Assembly (NCBI GenBank): GCA_964036045.1
Contig: OZ038388.1
Location: 5,055,131 to 5,119,130 of the forward strand
Direction: 5' to 3'
Source of the DNA: Eutreptiella sp. 'Long Island Sound 2002'
Taxonomy: Eukaryota; Euglenozoa; Euglenophyceae; Eutreptiales; Eutreptiaceae
DNA: 64,000 nucleotides
A program made the position numbers and the translations under genes. How positions within the stretch are numbered: position 1 is the first letter of the stretch; the number at the start of each line of letters is the position of its first letter. The notes below the pieces were generated by a model. The model was not told the origin of the DNA. It worked only from the letters and a program-made list of their open reading frames with translations, and made no database searches. Below, piece after piece: positions 1-9,600 of this stretch.

Positions 1-33
1 CACATACCAAAAAGAAAATCATCAATATGCAAG

Positions 34-249
34 TCACCCATTGATGCTGCCGTACACTTCCTCCCATTGCTTGTGCTGCTCACTCTTTAGGTGCTCCCTT
101 TTGGCCTGTTCAGAGGATCCAACGAATACCCCACAACCACAAAGAGATTTTGGCATGGTGCTTGCACAACGACAAAGCGGAAGGGGGCACCAGCAAACAG
201 CTAGACAGAGCTCATGTGACCAAAGAAAGAAGGGGTGGCAGGAGCCCAA
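34..249 (-). CDS. Possible terminal exon, zinc-finger-like peptide
   Basis: A short minus-strand reading frame ends in a stop at 34-36. Its last 40 or so residues look like coding sequence: a C-x-C pair (Cys-Gly-Cys) is followed by a helical, charged stretch with two His five residues apart (REHLKSEQHKQW), as in the second half of a U1/matrin-type C2H2 finger. The upstream part of the frame is Cys/Leu/Pro rich and probably not translated. A pyrimidine-rich stretch ending in AG lies near 155-175 on this strand and could be the acceptor. No partner exon is proven, though possible exons lie at 2.6-3.2 kb on the same strand. It may be a chance frame. Confidence 0.3.
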   Translation of the reverse strand: MGSCHPFFLWSHELCLAVCWCPLPLCRCASTMPKSLCGCGVFVGSSEQAKREHLKSEQHKQWEEVYGSING

Positions 250-390
250 CCCAAGAAACCCTAGAGGGGGTCCAGGGCTTTACACCCACCCACCCGGCTG
301 GAGACCCACCCACCTAGACCCCCCCCCCCCTAGTGCAACTTGGCTCTTATAAACATTGGTGAAAAATGTAAGTTGTGTACCAAAAAATCG

Positions 391-427
391 TCTAGTCGTG
401 TATTTTTTTTTCCGCAGTAAATGCTTG
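391..427. repeat. Left arm of imperfect inverted flank of the minisatellite
   Basis: The T-run with CCGCAGTAAATGC here is the inverted counterpart of GCATTTACCGC followed by an A-run at about 2356-2385. The arms bracket the 27-bp array. Nearby, the words AACCTGAACC and GCGCGGAA recur at both edges (about 445-470 and 2390-2413). This suggests that array and flanks moved or amplified as a unit; no transposase is visible. Confidence 0.4.
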
Positions 428-454
428 CAAGTTCTTTTGGCGTAAACCTGAACC

Positions 455-2145
455 AATGCGCGGAAAATTTGGTGCGCGGAAAATGTCCGTGACCCCAATC
501 ACGCGGAAATTTTCCGTGACCCTAAACGCGCGCAAAATGTCCATGACCCCAAACGCGCGGAAAATGTCTGTGACCCCAAACGCGCCGAAAATGTCCATGA
601 TCACAAACGCACGGAAAATGTCCGTGACTCCACACGCACGGAAAATGTCCTTCACCCCAAGTGTGCAGACAATGTCCGTGACCCCAAACGTGCGGGAACC
701 GCCCGTGATCATAGACATGCGGAAAATCTCCGCGACCCCAAACGCGCGGAAAATGCCCGTGACCCCAAATGCGCGGAAAATGTCCGTGACCGCACAAGCA
801 CGGCAAATGTGCGTGACCCCAAGCGCGCGGAAAATGTCTGTGATCCCAAACACTCCCAAAATGACCGTGACCCCAAACGCGCGAAAAAGTCACTGACCCC
901 AAACGCACGGAAAATGTCCGTGACGCCAAACACGCGGAAAATGTCCGTGACCCCAAAAGCGTGGAAAGTGTTTGTGACTCCAAACACGCAGGAACCGCCC
1001 GTGACCATAAACGCGCGGAAAATGTCCGCGACCCCAAACTCGCGGAAAATGCCCGTGGCCCCAAACGCTTGGAAAATGTCCGTAATGCCAAACACACGGA
1101 AAATGTCCGTGACCCCAACCGCTCGGAAAATGTTCGTGACCCCACAAGCGCGCACAAAATGTCCCTGACCCCAAAGACACCGACAATGTCCATGACCCCA
1201 AACGCGTGGAAAATCTCCGTGACCCCAAGCGTGCGGAACATGTCTGTGACCCCAAACGCGCGGAAAATGCTTTTGACCCCAAACACGCAGAAAATGTCTG
1301 TGACCCCCAACGCGCAGAAAATGTCTATGACCCCAACCGCGCGGCAAATGCCCGTGACCCCAAACCTGCGGAAAATGTCCGTGACCCCAAACGCGCAGAA
1401 AATGTCTTTGACCCCAAATGCACCGAAAAGGTCCGTGACCCCACAAACGTGGAAAATGTCCGTAATCCCAAAGGTGCGGAAAATGTCCTTGCCTCCACAC
1501 GCGCGGAAATTGTCTGTGACTCCAGACCCGCGGAAAATGTCCGTGACCCCAAGCCCCGAACATGTCCCTAACCCCAAGCGTGCGGATAATGTCTGGGACC
1601 CACAACACGCGGAAAATGTCCGTGAGCCCATATGCGCGGAAAATCTCCGTAACCCCAAGCGCGGAAAATGTCCGTGACCCCAAACGTGCGGAAAGTGTTT
1701 GTGTCCCCAAACACGCGGAAAGTGTCCGTGACCCCAAACGCGCCGAAAATGTCCGTGACCCGAAAGGCGCGTAAAATGTCCCTAACCCCAACCGCGCGGA
1801 AAATGTCCGTGACCCCAAAAGCGTGGAAAATCTCCGTGACCCCAAGAGCGCGGAAAACGTCTCTGACCCCAAACACTCCGAAATGTCCGTGACCCCAAAC
1901 ATGCGGAAAACTGTCCATGACCCCAAACATGCGGAAAACTGTCCGTGACCCCAAACGCGCGGAAAGTGTCCGTGACCCCAAACACACCGAAAATGTCCGT
2001 GACCCCAAAGGTGCGTAAAATGTCCCTAATCCCAACCGCGCGGAAAATGTCCGTGTCCCCAAGCGCGCGGAAACTGTCCATGACCCCAAACGCGCGAAAA
2101 ATGTCCGTGTGCCCAAACACTCGGAAAATGTCCGTGACCCATGTG
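455..2145. repeat. 27-bp minisatellite, about 60 units
   Basis: Roughly 60 head-to-tail copies of a 27-bp unit with consensus GTGACCCCAAACGCGCGG followed by AAAATGTCC. Units differ by point changes, with a few 28-bp variants near 1895-1945. A higher-order pattern is visible: the block starting GGAACCGCCCGTGA at about 695 returns near 991, about 11 units later. Because 27 is a multiple of three, several frames on both strands stay open for hundreds of codons, giving nonapeptide repeats such as VTPNARKMS and its antisense equivalents. I read these as by-products of the period, not genes. Confidence 0.97.
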
Positions 2146-2605
2146 AAACTATGTATCCTGGCCGACTCCCAACTAATTGGTATCCACACATAGTACTATG
2201 TGCTTTGTGGACTCGGCATCCCATCGTTAAGGTTGCTATGGGGTGCCGTGCGGAACCGGCAGCTGTAAATATTGCGCATGTATTGCGAAAATTGCATTTC
2301 TTTCAATTTGTTTAATTTTTTTCATAATTTACACGACTTACCGCAAAAAAAAAATTACATGCATTTACCGCAAAAAAAGTTCATTTTTTGCGCGGAACCA
2401 AACCTGAACCTAGTAAATTGTTACCTAGCGAAAAAAATGTTTTGAAAAAATTTTTACTAGGTTTTACTACAGACCCTATCAGGCCCAAAGGGCGTCCACC
2501 TTGATGGCGGCGCAGCTAGCGGCTGCGTTTTCAACCCACTAGGGCACTCCTCTTCCACCCGGTAGGCGGAAGAAGAGTACGGTCGCCCGGGGGGGGGGGG
2601 GGGGG
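2146..2605. other. Intergenic, A/T-rich patch then poly-G
   Basis: No gene seen. An A/T-rich stretch with two TTACCGC-plus-A-run words (2337-2385) forms the right-hand inverted flank of the minisatellite. A run of about 18 G ends the interval at 2589-2606. Confidence 0.5.
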
Positions 2606-3242
2606 TTGCAAGGGTATTTCAAGGCAAACTGTGGTACCCTCCCTTTCTCCTTTGGCTCCCTGAAATTTCGGAGTGACTGTGATAGTCGCAAAACTTTGGG
2701 GCGATGGTTTTGTAACTCCTTTGACAGCCAACGCAAAAACTGCATCCTTGCCTCGAAAGCTCTGCGTCAGAACGCAGGTTTCAGACATGCTGGCATTGTT
2801 GGGCTTGAAACCTGTGAGATATCGGCACCAGAATGCACGGGTTACAGGCTCTGTCGTTATCGACCCTGTCCTAGGTTCCTGCTTTTCCTGAGCTTTCGCC
2901 TCTTACGCTGCCGCCTGGTGCCGCTCACATCTGTGCTGAAGGACAGTGTTTCCGCTGCAGACAGGCGGGGAACCGGGGACGTTTTGGGGGGCTGGTACTT
3001 CCCGTTAATTGCACAATGTTGTCGGTACCGTCGTCCATGACGGTAGGATTGGGCTTCAAGAAGGCATCCAATGTGGACAGCAAGCAGCGCTTGCGGTTCA
3101 CATTTGCCACCACAATGGGCTGTGTGGGTTGTGCCGGTGTTTGGGGTTTAGCGATGGGGGTAATGTCCGGCGACTCTGGAGACTTGGGTGATGCAAGTGC
3201 GACGGTCTCGAGCCTTGAGAGTTGAGCGCTCTCATGATCCAC
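2606..3242 (-). CDS. Possible two-exon fragment of an unknown protein
   Basis: Two minus-strand stretches read like coding sequence and have compatible splice phases. The first (3242 to 3029) is Ser/Pro/Thr rich, with a basic patch and LLSTLDAFLKPNP. It can end at a GT donor at 3028. The second begins after a CACAG acceptor at 2811 and runs to about 2606. It reads FKPNNASMSETC, then alternating hydrophobic residues, then TITVTPKF and VCLEIPLQ, resembling a beta-sandwich domain. It ends in a C-run with no canonical donor. The implied intron is 217 bp and phase 1. No family is recognised and no start codon is assigned. The frame may also simply be open by chance. Confidence 0.33.
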
Positions 3243-3471
3243 ATGAGTGACCCCACCAGGGCATATGTGGCAAAATTATGGCCCAATTCGGGAAGGCCCC
3301 ACAACATTGGCCAACACATGTGCACCAAGTGTGCGTGAGTGGTACCATAAATGGTCACCGGGAGAAAACATCTTGGGTATGAAAAAACACCAAGACACCC
3401 TGCACACCGCCTTTGGAGAGAATAGAAAAGACACAAGTGACTGATTTGAACTGATGGGAAAGCCATGCAAG

Positions 3472-3473
<2 letters not shown>

Positions 3474-3547
<74 letters not shown>
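3474..3547. repeat. (GT)n microsatellite
   Basis: About 37 uninterrupted GT dinucleotides. The His-Thr frames across it are artefacts. Confidence 0.98.
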
Positions 3548-3548
<1 letters not shown>

Positions 3549-4320
3549 CAAATGGGCAACACAAACCACGGTAATAGATATTGCCTAGCAAAACAGTGAA
3601 ATGATGGTCTCCCGGGGGGGGGGGGGTTTGCAAGGGTGGTGATTGCAAGGGGGGGGGGGGTAACGGGATTTTGTTTTTCTATCGATGTGCGTGTGTTTTG
3701 CCCCACCCTTTGGCCTTTCGGTGCAATGCAAAACGCCTGAGTGCTCATTCGGAATTTAGTTGCTGTGTGGTGGAAACAGCAGAATGTAGCCTTGGTTTGC
3801 CCCTCCCTTTACCTACCATGCCCTGTGTCAAGATGTGTTGCGTGTATTTTTTTGTGTTTTCAGCATTTCAGCATGTTTCATTACTTTTTCTTCATTTTCT
3901 TTGGATTTCAGCCACTTTCCCCGGTAATGTCCCTTGGTATGTGTGTGTTATCTTTTCTTTTTTGTTGTTGGTAGCGTGCAGACACTGGCCGTCAACGCCT
4001 CAAGAGCCACCCCGGAAACTGCAACGATTCGGGACAAGGTCTGACCCCTTCAATGGTCACAGTGCGATGTACAAATGGCACCCTTGGAGGGCCCTGGAAA
4101 TGTCCTGCAGGTGCTCAACAGCAGGTATCTGAGTGCCCAGGCATAGTGAGTGTGTCCATGCCCTCCCGTACGGCCAGGCATAGCCCTCCTTCTCCCCCTC
4201 CCTGCCTCCAGCCGCAAGGCTGGGGTAGGCAGAGGGCTGCCTTAATGCCAAAACGCCCCCACCCCACCACACACACGCACCGCTGCATGTGCAGTGGGGG
4301 AGGCCCCCCATCTGCAGGCA
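3548..4320. other. Intergenic, no gene seen
   Basis: Contains poly-G runs at 3615-3627 and 3650-3660 and a T-rich pyrimidine stretch at 3840-3970. I see no supported coding sequence. Confidence 0.4.
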
Positions 4321-4395
4321 TGTCAGGTCAGGTCAAGTCAGGTTAGGTTAGGTTAGGTCAGATTGGGTCGGGTTGGGGCGGGTTGGGGCGGGTCA
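4321..4395. repeat. Degenerate pentanucleotide array
   Basis: Runs of GGTCA, GGTTA and GGTTGGGGC words. A short part reads as TTAGG repeats, but only three units are regular, so it is not a telomere. Confidence 0.8.
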
Positions 4396-4525
4396 GGTAG
4401 ATCAGGCCATGGCTGTGGGGTCCACCCCACCACACCCACATGCGCAGGCTCGCACTCCGCACCAGAACCCACTGGGCACTGCTCTCTGCCACCGTCCGCT
4501 GTGTCTGACCCGGTTTTGTTGCCAG

Positions 4526-4691
4526 CAGTTGGCCCCGGGATCTCGGAACATGGACTTGTCATCCGACAGCAGTGGACTACGGATCGGTGATGAGCCTGAT
4601 TTGCATCAGAACTGGGGCCAGTGCGCGTCTGGTGTTCCTGCCAGAGCGCAACGCGGTGGCCCTGGACACGCGGCCGGTTTGGTTGCGATGG
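4526..4691 (+). CDS. Possible internal exon, unknown protein
   Basis: A plus-strand stretch sits between a good acceptor (TTTTGTTGCCAG, ending 4525) and a strong donor (GATGG/GTGAGC, intron from 4692). The frame that ends in phase 0 at the donor reads like protein, including RLVFLPERNAVALD and PVWLRW. No family is recognised. It and the exon at 5059-5188 could be the 3' part of one gene, but the phases of the two do not match directly, so an extra exon or another donor would be needed. This is one of few plus-strand coding candidates in the window. Confidence 0.35.
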
Positions 4692-5058
4692 GTGAGCGCC
4701 CGAACAGAGGGGGCGGAGGCCTGCGTGTTCTTGTGCGACATGCTCGCCCACTGTTCCCCCCTCTTCCTGCCGGCTCGAGGGGTGCCCCACACACACACAC
4801 CCTCAGGGGCACGCCCACAGGGATCAGGACTGGACACACACAGAGGCACGCCCGAGGCCCCTTTCCGCTCAGCGCTTGGTGCTCCATGTGTGAAGATGGC
4901 CTGAGTTCTCACACACCACGAGCGCAGTGTAGGGGCACCGCCTTGGCTGTCTGGGCTGGTGGGCGGGTCACGCAGGACGGCCGTCTGGGAGGGCGCCGGG
5001 GCCATGCGGGGGCCCGTTGCGCAACACTTGTAGCGCCGTCGGTGTTTGTTTTGCGCAG

Positions 5059-5188
5059 CTTTGATGCGCCTGATGAGCCCTGGCCACGGCCGAGGGCATG
5101 TGCAGACATCCGATTGCGGGTGGCGGACCGTCCGGAACACAGTTGCCCCGCGGCCCCTCTCTCCCGCACTGTCCGCCCGGACTTCTGA
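5059..5188 (+). CDS. Possible terminal exon, unknown protein
   Basis: It follows a textbook acceptor (GTTTGTTTTGCGCAG, ending 5058). The frame reads SFDAPDEPWPRP, then an Arg-rich stretch, and stops with TGA at 5186-5188. It is short and has no recognisable domain. It needs a preceding exon ending in phase 2. It may belong with the candidate exon at 4526-4691. Confidence 0.35.
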
Positions 5189-5315
5189 GCCGACCATCGG
5201 CTCCATTTGTGTGGCCTGTTCTTCGTGGTCAGCGGTGGTATTGGGTCATTGCGGGGTCCTGCCGGGGCTGGAATGGCGATAGATGGCAGCTCAGGCTAAC
5301 GTTGGAAGAGAAGAG

Positions 5316-5433
5316 GGGGTGGGGGGGGTCTGGGACCCAAAAGTTTGTGTACCAAAAATGGCCGATCGGATTTTTCCTCTTGTAAATTTCGTTTTTTCCC
5401 ACGATGGTCACTTTGGTGTGGGGGGGGGGGGGG
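5316..5433 (+). repeat. Dispersed ~110-bp element, family A copy 1
   Basis: G-run, then GTCTGGGACCCAAAAG, then TGTACCAAAAATGGCC, then a T-rich stretch, then CCCACGATGGTCAC, then another G-run. Related copies lie near 8521, 11085 (-), 15020 (-), 51750, 52360 and 52690, several of them in introns. Confidence 0.85.
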
Positions 5434-5517
5434 TCCTCATGTGGTTGTATGTATGTAAGGCTGTTATAGCTGCTGTGAGACCCTACCCCATACACGGCCA
5501 CCGAGGCAAAGGCCCGG

Positions 5518-5727
5518 TGCCCATGCATCAGAAGGAGGGGAGGTACCCCACACCCCCTCCAGGGCGCCCAGCCTGCGCCCAGCCACTGTCTCCCTGACGG
5601 CAAATGCCAGCTGCAATGGCATTTGTAACCGACAGCAACCGCCCCCAACCGCTTTGGCAACCTCCTCCAACCGCCTGCCTAACCGCCTCCAGGGCCACCT
5701 CTGAGGTCCCTTCTAATGCATCCCTGG
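5518..5727. mobile_element. MITE, CATGCAT family, copy 1
   Basis: About 210 bp with terminal inverted repeats related to CAGGGATGCATTGGAAGGG. Internal blocks include GGCATTTGTAACCGACA and AACCGCCCCCAACCGCTTTG. No coding sequence. Other copies: 6194, 7273, 40339, 42193 and 56201. Confidence 0.9.
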
Positions 5728-6193
5728 GAGGGGGAAGGGGGGAGGGCACCACAGGCCAAACGATGGGACAAGTGCAGGGTGAGGCAAAGCAGGTTAGGGA
5801 TGGAGCAAGGGAATGGCGGGAAAAGGATAGGGCCGATACGACCGTTTGGTTGAATTTGCGGAGGATTGGGTCAGACTGAAATTGGGACCGCCAACAGTTG
5901 GAGGCGGGCGGTTTGTGTCAACACCGTCCGCGTCGCCCCTGACATCTCCATCCAGGGGGGGAGGGCAGCAGTCCGGTGTGCCGCGTGGTGCTGCACTGTC
6001 CCACGCGGGGGTGTGCCGTGCAGATCCGGCCCTGCCGCGGTGTGCACTGTGCGGTCCTGCCAACCGCCCGGATCTCTCGGGGGCCATTGAGACACCGGAG
6101 GCCAGACCCGCTGCCACTGTACGCGCACGGGCACAGCGCGCTGCTTCGTCTACCGGTTCGGGTACGACACACGCCTGGTCCCTTGGCTCGGGG

Positions 6194-6409
6194 CAGGGAA
6201 ACGCTTGAAGGGGGGGGGGGGGTACCCCCTGTCCCCAAAGACTCCGGCCCTGACTCTACCCCAAAGCAATTCCCATACCCCAACACCAGACCCAACCGCA
6301 TTTCAACCGCAAGTAACCGCCCCCCAACTGCTTTCACCGTCCCCTGACTGCTCTGTAGCTGCTCTGGAATTGTCCCCGTAGCCCCCCTTCCCTTCAAGCA
6401 AATCCCTGG
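6194..6409. mobile_element. MITE, CATGCAT family, diverged copy 2
   Basis: 216 bp bounded by CAGGGAAACGCTTGAAGG and CCTTCAAGCAAATCCCTGG, an inverted pair in which the CATGCAT core is changed to a GCTT core. The interior keeps AACCGCATTTCAACCGC and AACCGCCCCC blocks of the family. Confidence 0.75.
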
Positions 6410-6698
6410 ATCGGGGGGGGGGGTGCCAGAAAGGCTCCGGGGGTGGCACAACGCCTCGTGGGGGGGGGGGGTTGGCACAACGCCTCGTGGGGGGGGGGGG
6501 GTGAATCCTGAACACGACCTCCGGATCGTTCCGTTGGGCATACCCAAGCGGCCCCGCACACCCCCCCGGGCCACCGCACGGGGACACCGGGGGCACGCCG
6601 GGCCTGCCCCTCGCACAAAAGGGCCTCCGCCCCACGCCCGCGCCCCCATCCCCCCGCCCCCCCCTTGTGCCCCGGGGCTCCGGGGCCTTCCGAAGGGG

Positions 6699-9600
6699 CT
6701 ACGTCGTGGACACCGGCATCACTTGCCAGTGGTAATCGTAGACGTTGTGGTACGTCGTTGCCACCTCCCGGGCTTCGGCGGCGGACGGCACACGGTAGTG
6801 CCGCACGTTGCGCACGCCCCGCCACTTGGCCCGGGGGGACCCCGCGAACTGCGGGAACCGGCCCACGAAGTGGGCGGCGAACTTCCGGAGGGCCTGCAGC
6901 GGCGGGAGGTCGACGACGTCCGGGCGCTGGGACCAGTACCACAGCTCCCGGGCCTCGGGGTCGAGCTGCTGGTCGGTGACCCACATCGTGAAGTAGTAGG
7001 ACAGGGTGAGCACGGCCTTGGCCGTGGGGTTGGGGTGGTGCCGCGTGCGGTACGACCCCATGTCGATGAACTTGACCATCCGCCCGGGCGGCAGCAGGAC
7101 GTCCGTGCCGAGCACCTCGTAGTGCCGGTGGAACGGGACCTGCGGCGGACGGCAGGCGCGGATGGGGCGAGGCGGCGAATGGCATCGGTTGTGACGCGCG
7201 TCAATCCAAACTTCTGTGCCCAAATCCAGAATGAGAGGGAAAAAGTTGTTGCTGGGTGGGGGGGGGGGGGGGCAGGGATGCATTGGAGGGGGGGGGGGGG
7301 TTACCCCCCCCCCCCCTCCAGGGCGCCCAGCCTGTGCCCAGCCACTGTCCGCCTGACGCCAAGTGCCAGCTTCAATGGCATTTGTAACCGACAAGTAACC
7401 GCCCCCAACCGCTTTGGCAAGTTGCGAGATTTGGGGGGGTACGGAAATGGCATGGAAACGCGCCGCAATGCGGCGCAGGCACACAACCTGGAGCGTGGGG
7501 GCACGGGGGGGCCGATCCCTTGGTTTGGGCGCGGACCTCCCCCCCCCCTCTAACTGTTGGCCGGGGCCCCTTGGGGGGCGGGGGGTGGGAGGGGGGGGGG
7601 GATTTGGAGGGTCTGGGTCTGGGAGCCAGGGCCTCCGACGCAAGGGGCCACTCAACTGTGTCAATCACAAGTGGCTACAGTCCCCAGGGGGGGGGGGGTG
7701 CAAAGTGGGCGCCTTTGGTGCCCGCGGACTGTGGGGCACCATCAGCGCCCATGCTCCAAAGGCAAGTACCTTTGGCAACTAACTGTTGGCCGGAGACCCT
7801 CTGCGGGGGGGGGGGGGGTCGGGGGGGGGGGTCGGGGGGGGGGGGGGCAGTCCGCGTCCCAGGACCGGCGGAGGCCCCCCCCCCCCGCCGCTGAACTCAC
7901 CAACTCACCAAAGCAGGATTTTGGAGTCTGGAAAAATGGGGGGAATGGGGGGGGGGGGGGATGGGGAAATAGTGGGCATAGCACACAGGATGTCGGTTGT
8001 GGAGGGCTGCGGCGGGATGCCGTTGAGGAAAATGGGACAAAAATGGGACAAAACGGGACACAAATAGGAGAAAAATGGGACGAAATACCCATTTTCACAG
8101 TCCATTTTTCCGCAGGTCGAAGATCCGGTTCCCTTTGTAAAAATCAGCTCACGGCACTCACCGACGGAAACATGCAAATTTTCGCCACCCACCGACACTC
8201 ACCGCACGGCGGCTAGTGCGGAGGCCTGTAATGCCGGAGGACAGATATTCGGGTGAATAATGGGTCTGAGTGTGGCTGGGGGCATGGCAGGCAGCACGGC
8301 AGCGCTGAGGACTATGTTGACCTCCAAGCGCAGAATAGGCGTTGACGCAGTGCTGGCGCGCCTCCTGAAAGATGGGCTGGGCATCCGTGATGCCGCCCGC
8401 AAGAGGGCCCCGCGGGCGAGTGCAGCAGGCACCTTTCGGGGCCACGTCAGCACCAAGAACGACAGCGCAGAGCGAGGCAGGGCACCACAGGGCCGGCATG
8501 TCTCAGGAGAGAGAGGAGGGGTGGGGGGGGGGGGGGCGGGGTCCGGAACCCTAAAACTTGTGCAGCAACAAGGGCCCGAACCAATTTTCCCTCCCATGAA
8601 TTTCATTGTTTCGTGCTACAAAATCCGGGTTCAGGGGGAAGATCCCTCCCTGGCTTGGCGGGCTTTCAATTGGGGGAGGGGGGGTCGATAGAGCCCCCTG
8701 GCTAGACCCCCCCCCCAAAAAAAAGGGGCTCAATTGATGGGATCCCCAAAATCCTACCGAGACTGACCCCCCCCCAGCCTCGGAGGTGACCCAGACCCAA
8801 AAACCGGCAAAAAAAGAAAAGTGGATTTTTGGAATCAGTGCGTCGAGGGGGTTCAGAATCATCATTTGCCGTGTATTTGGTTGAAAAAATTTGACCATTT
8901 TCAAATTTTTTGGGCGCCTTCGCCGCCAGAGTTCATAATAACTGATTAATGGTCCTGTCAATTGAGCCCTTTTCCCAGGACCCCCCCCCCCCCAGTTTTG
9001 GGGGGCTCTATTGACCCCCCCCACCCGCAGTTGAAAGCCTTGCTGCCCCTTCGGTTGTCATACATCCTTGCAATGGGGTGAAGCAAGAGGGGAGGGCAGA
9101 GCTGGCGACGCAAGGACCTGCTTCGTGCCCACGTGATGCGTGCGCATGTCCGTCATGCAGTAGTCCAGGACGTAATTGAAGGTGATGATCGTGTAGAAGA
9201 TCTCGAAGACCATCGTCGGATCCGCGTAGCCGAGGAACGGCTTCGACGGGGAGTCCGGCACCGCCACCATGCCGAGCAGCATGAACGTGCTGGACACCTT
9301 GTGGGAGCGCGCGGTGCGCACCAACCCCCGGACACTCGCCTGCGTCATCTCCGTGGAGGACACGTTGGACAGGTCGACGCTGCAGTGGGAGACAAACCAA
9401 GTGCAGAAGAGTGCGCAACTGCACCGGGAACAGCGCGCACGCGGCAGGAAAGGGCGGTGTCTGGCCCCGTTGTGTTGTGCCCCTGTTTTGGGCGCAGAGC
9501 GAGTGGAATTCTGCCGATCCCTTTGGTTGGCTGGATTCCAACATTTGTGGAGATGCCAACGGGGTGGGGGCGCGGTTGCAGCACACGGCGTAGCAAACCA

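Noticed and set aside
392-2224. Very long overlapping frames (up to about 400 codons) across the 27-bp repeats on both strands
   Set aside because: The 27-bp period keeps many frames open at once. The peptides are simple nonamer echoes with no independent support.
3276-3569. His-Thr repeat proteins
   Set aside because: Products of the GT microsatellite; no coding sequence.
4340-4362. TTAGG telomere-like repeat
   Set aside because: Only three regular units within a degenerate GGTNA-type array, in the middle of ordinary sequence.
6423-7553. 376-codon plus-strand frame
   Set aside because: It is antisense to the last exon of the kinase-like gene and reads through G-runs. The minus frame has conserved-looking motifs and correct splice phases.
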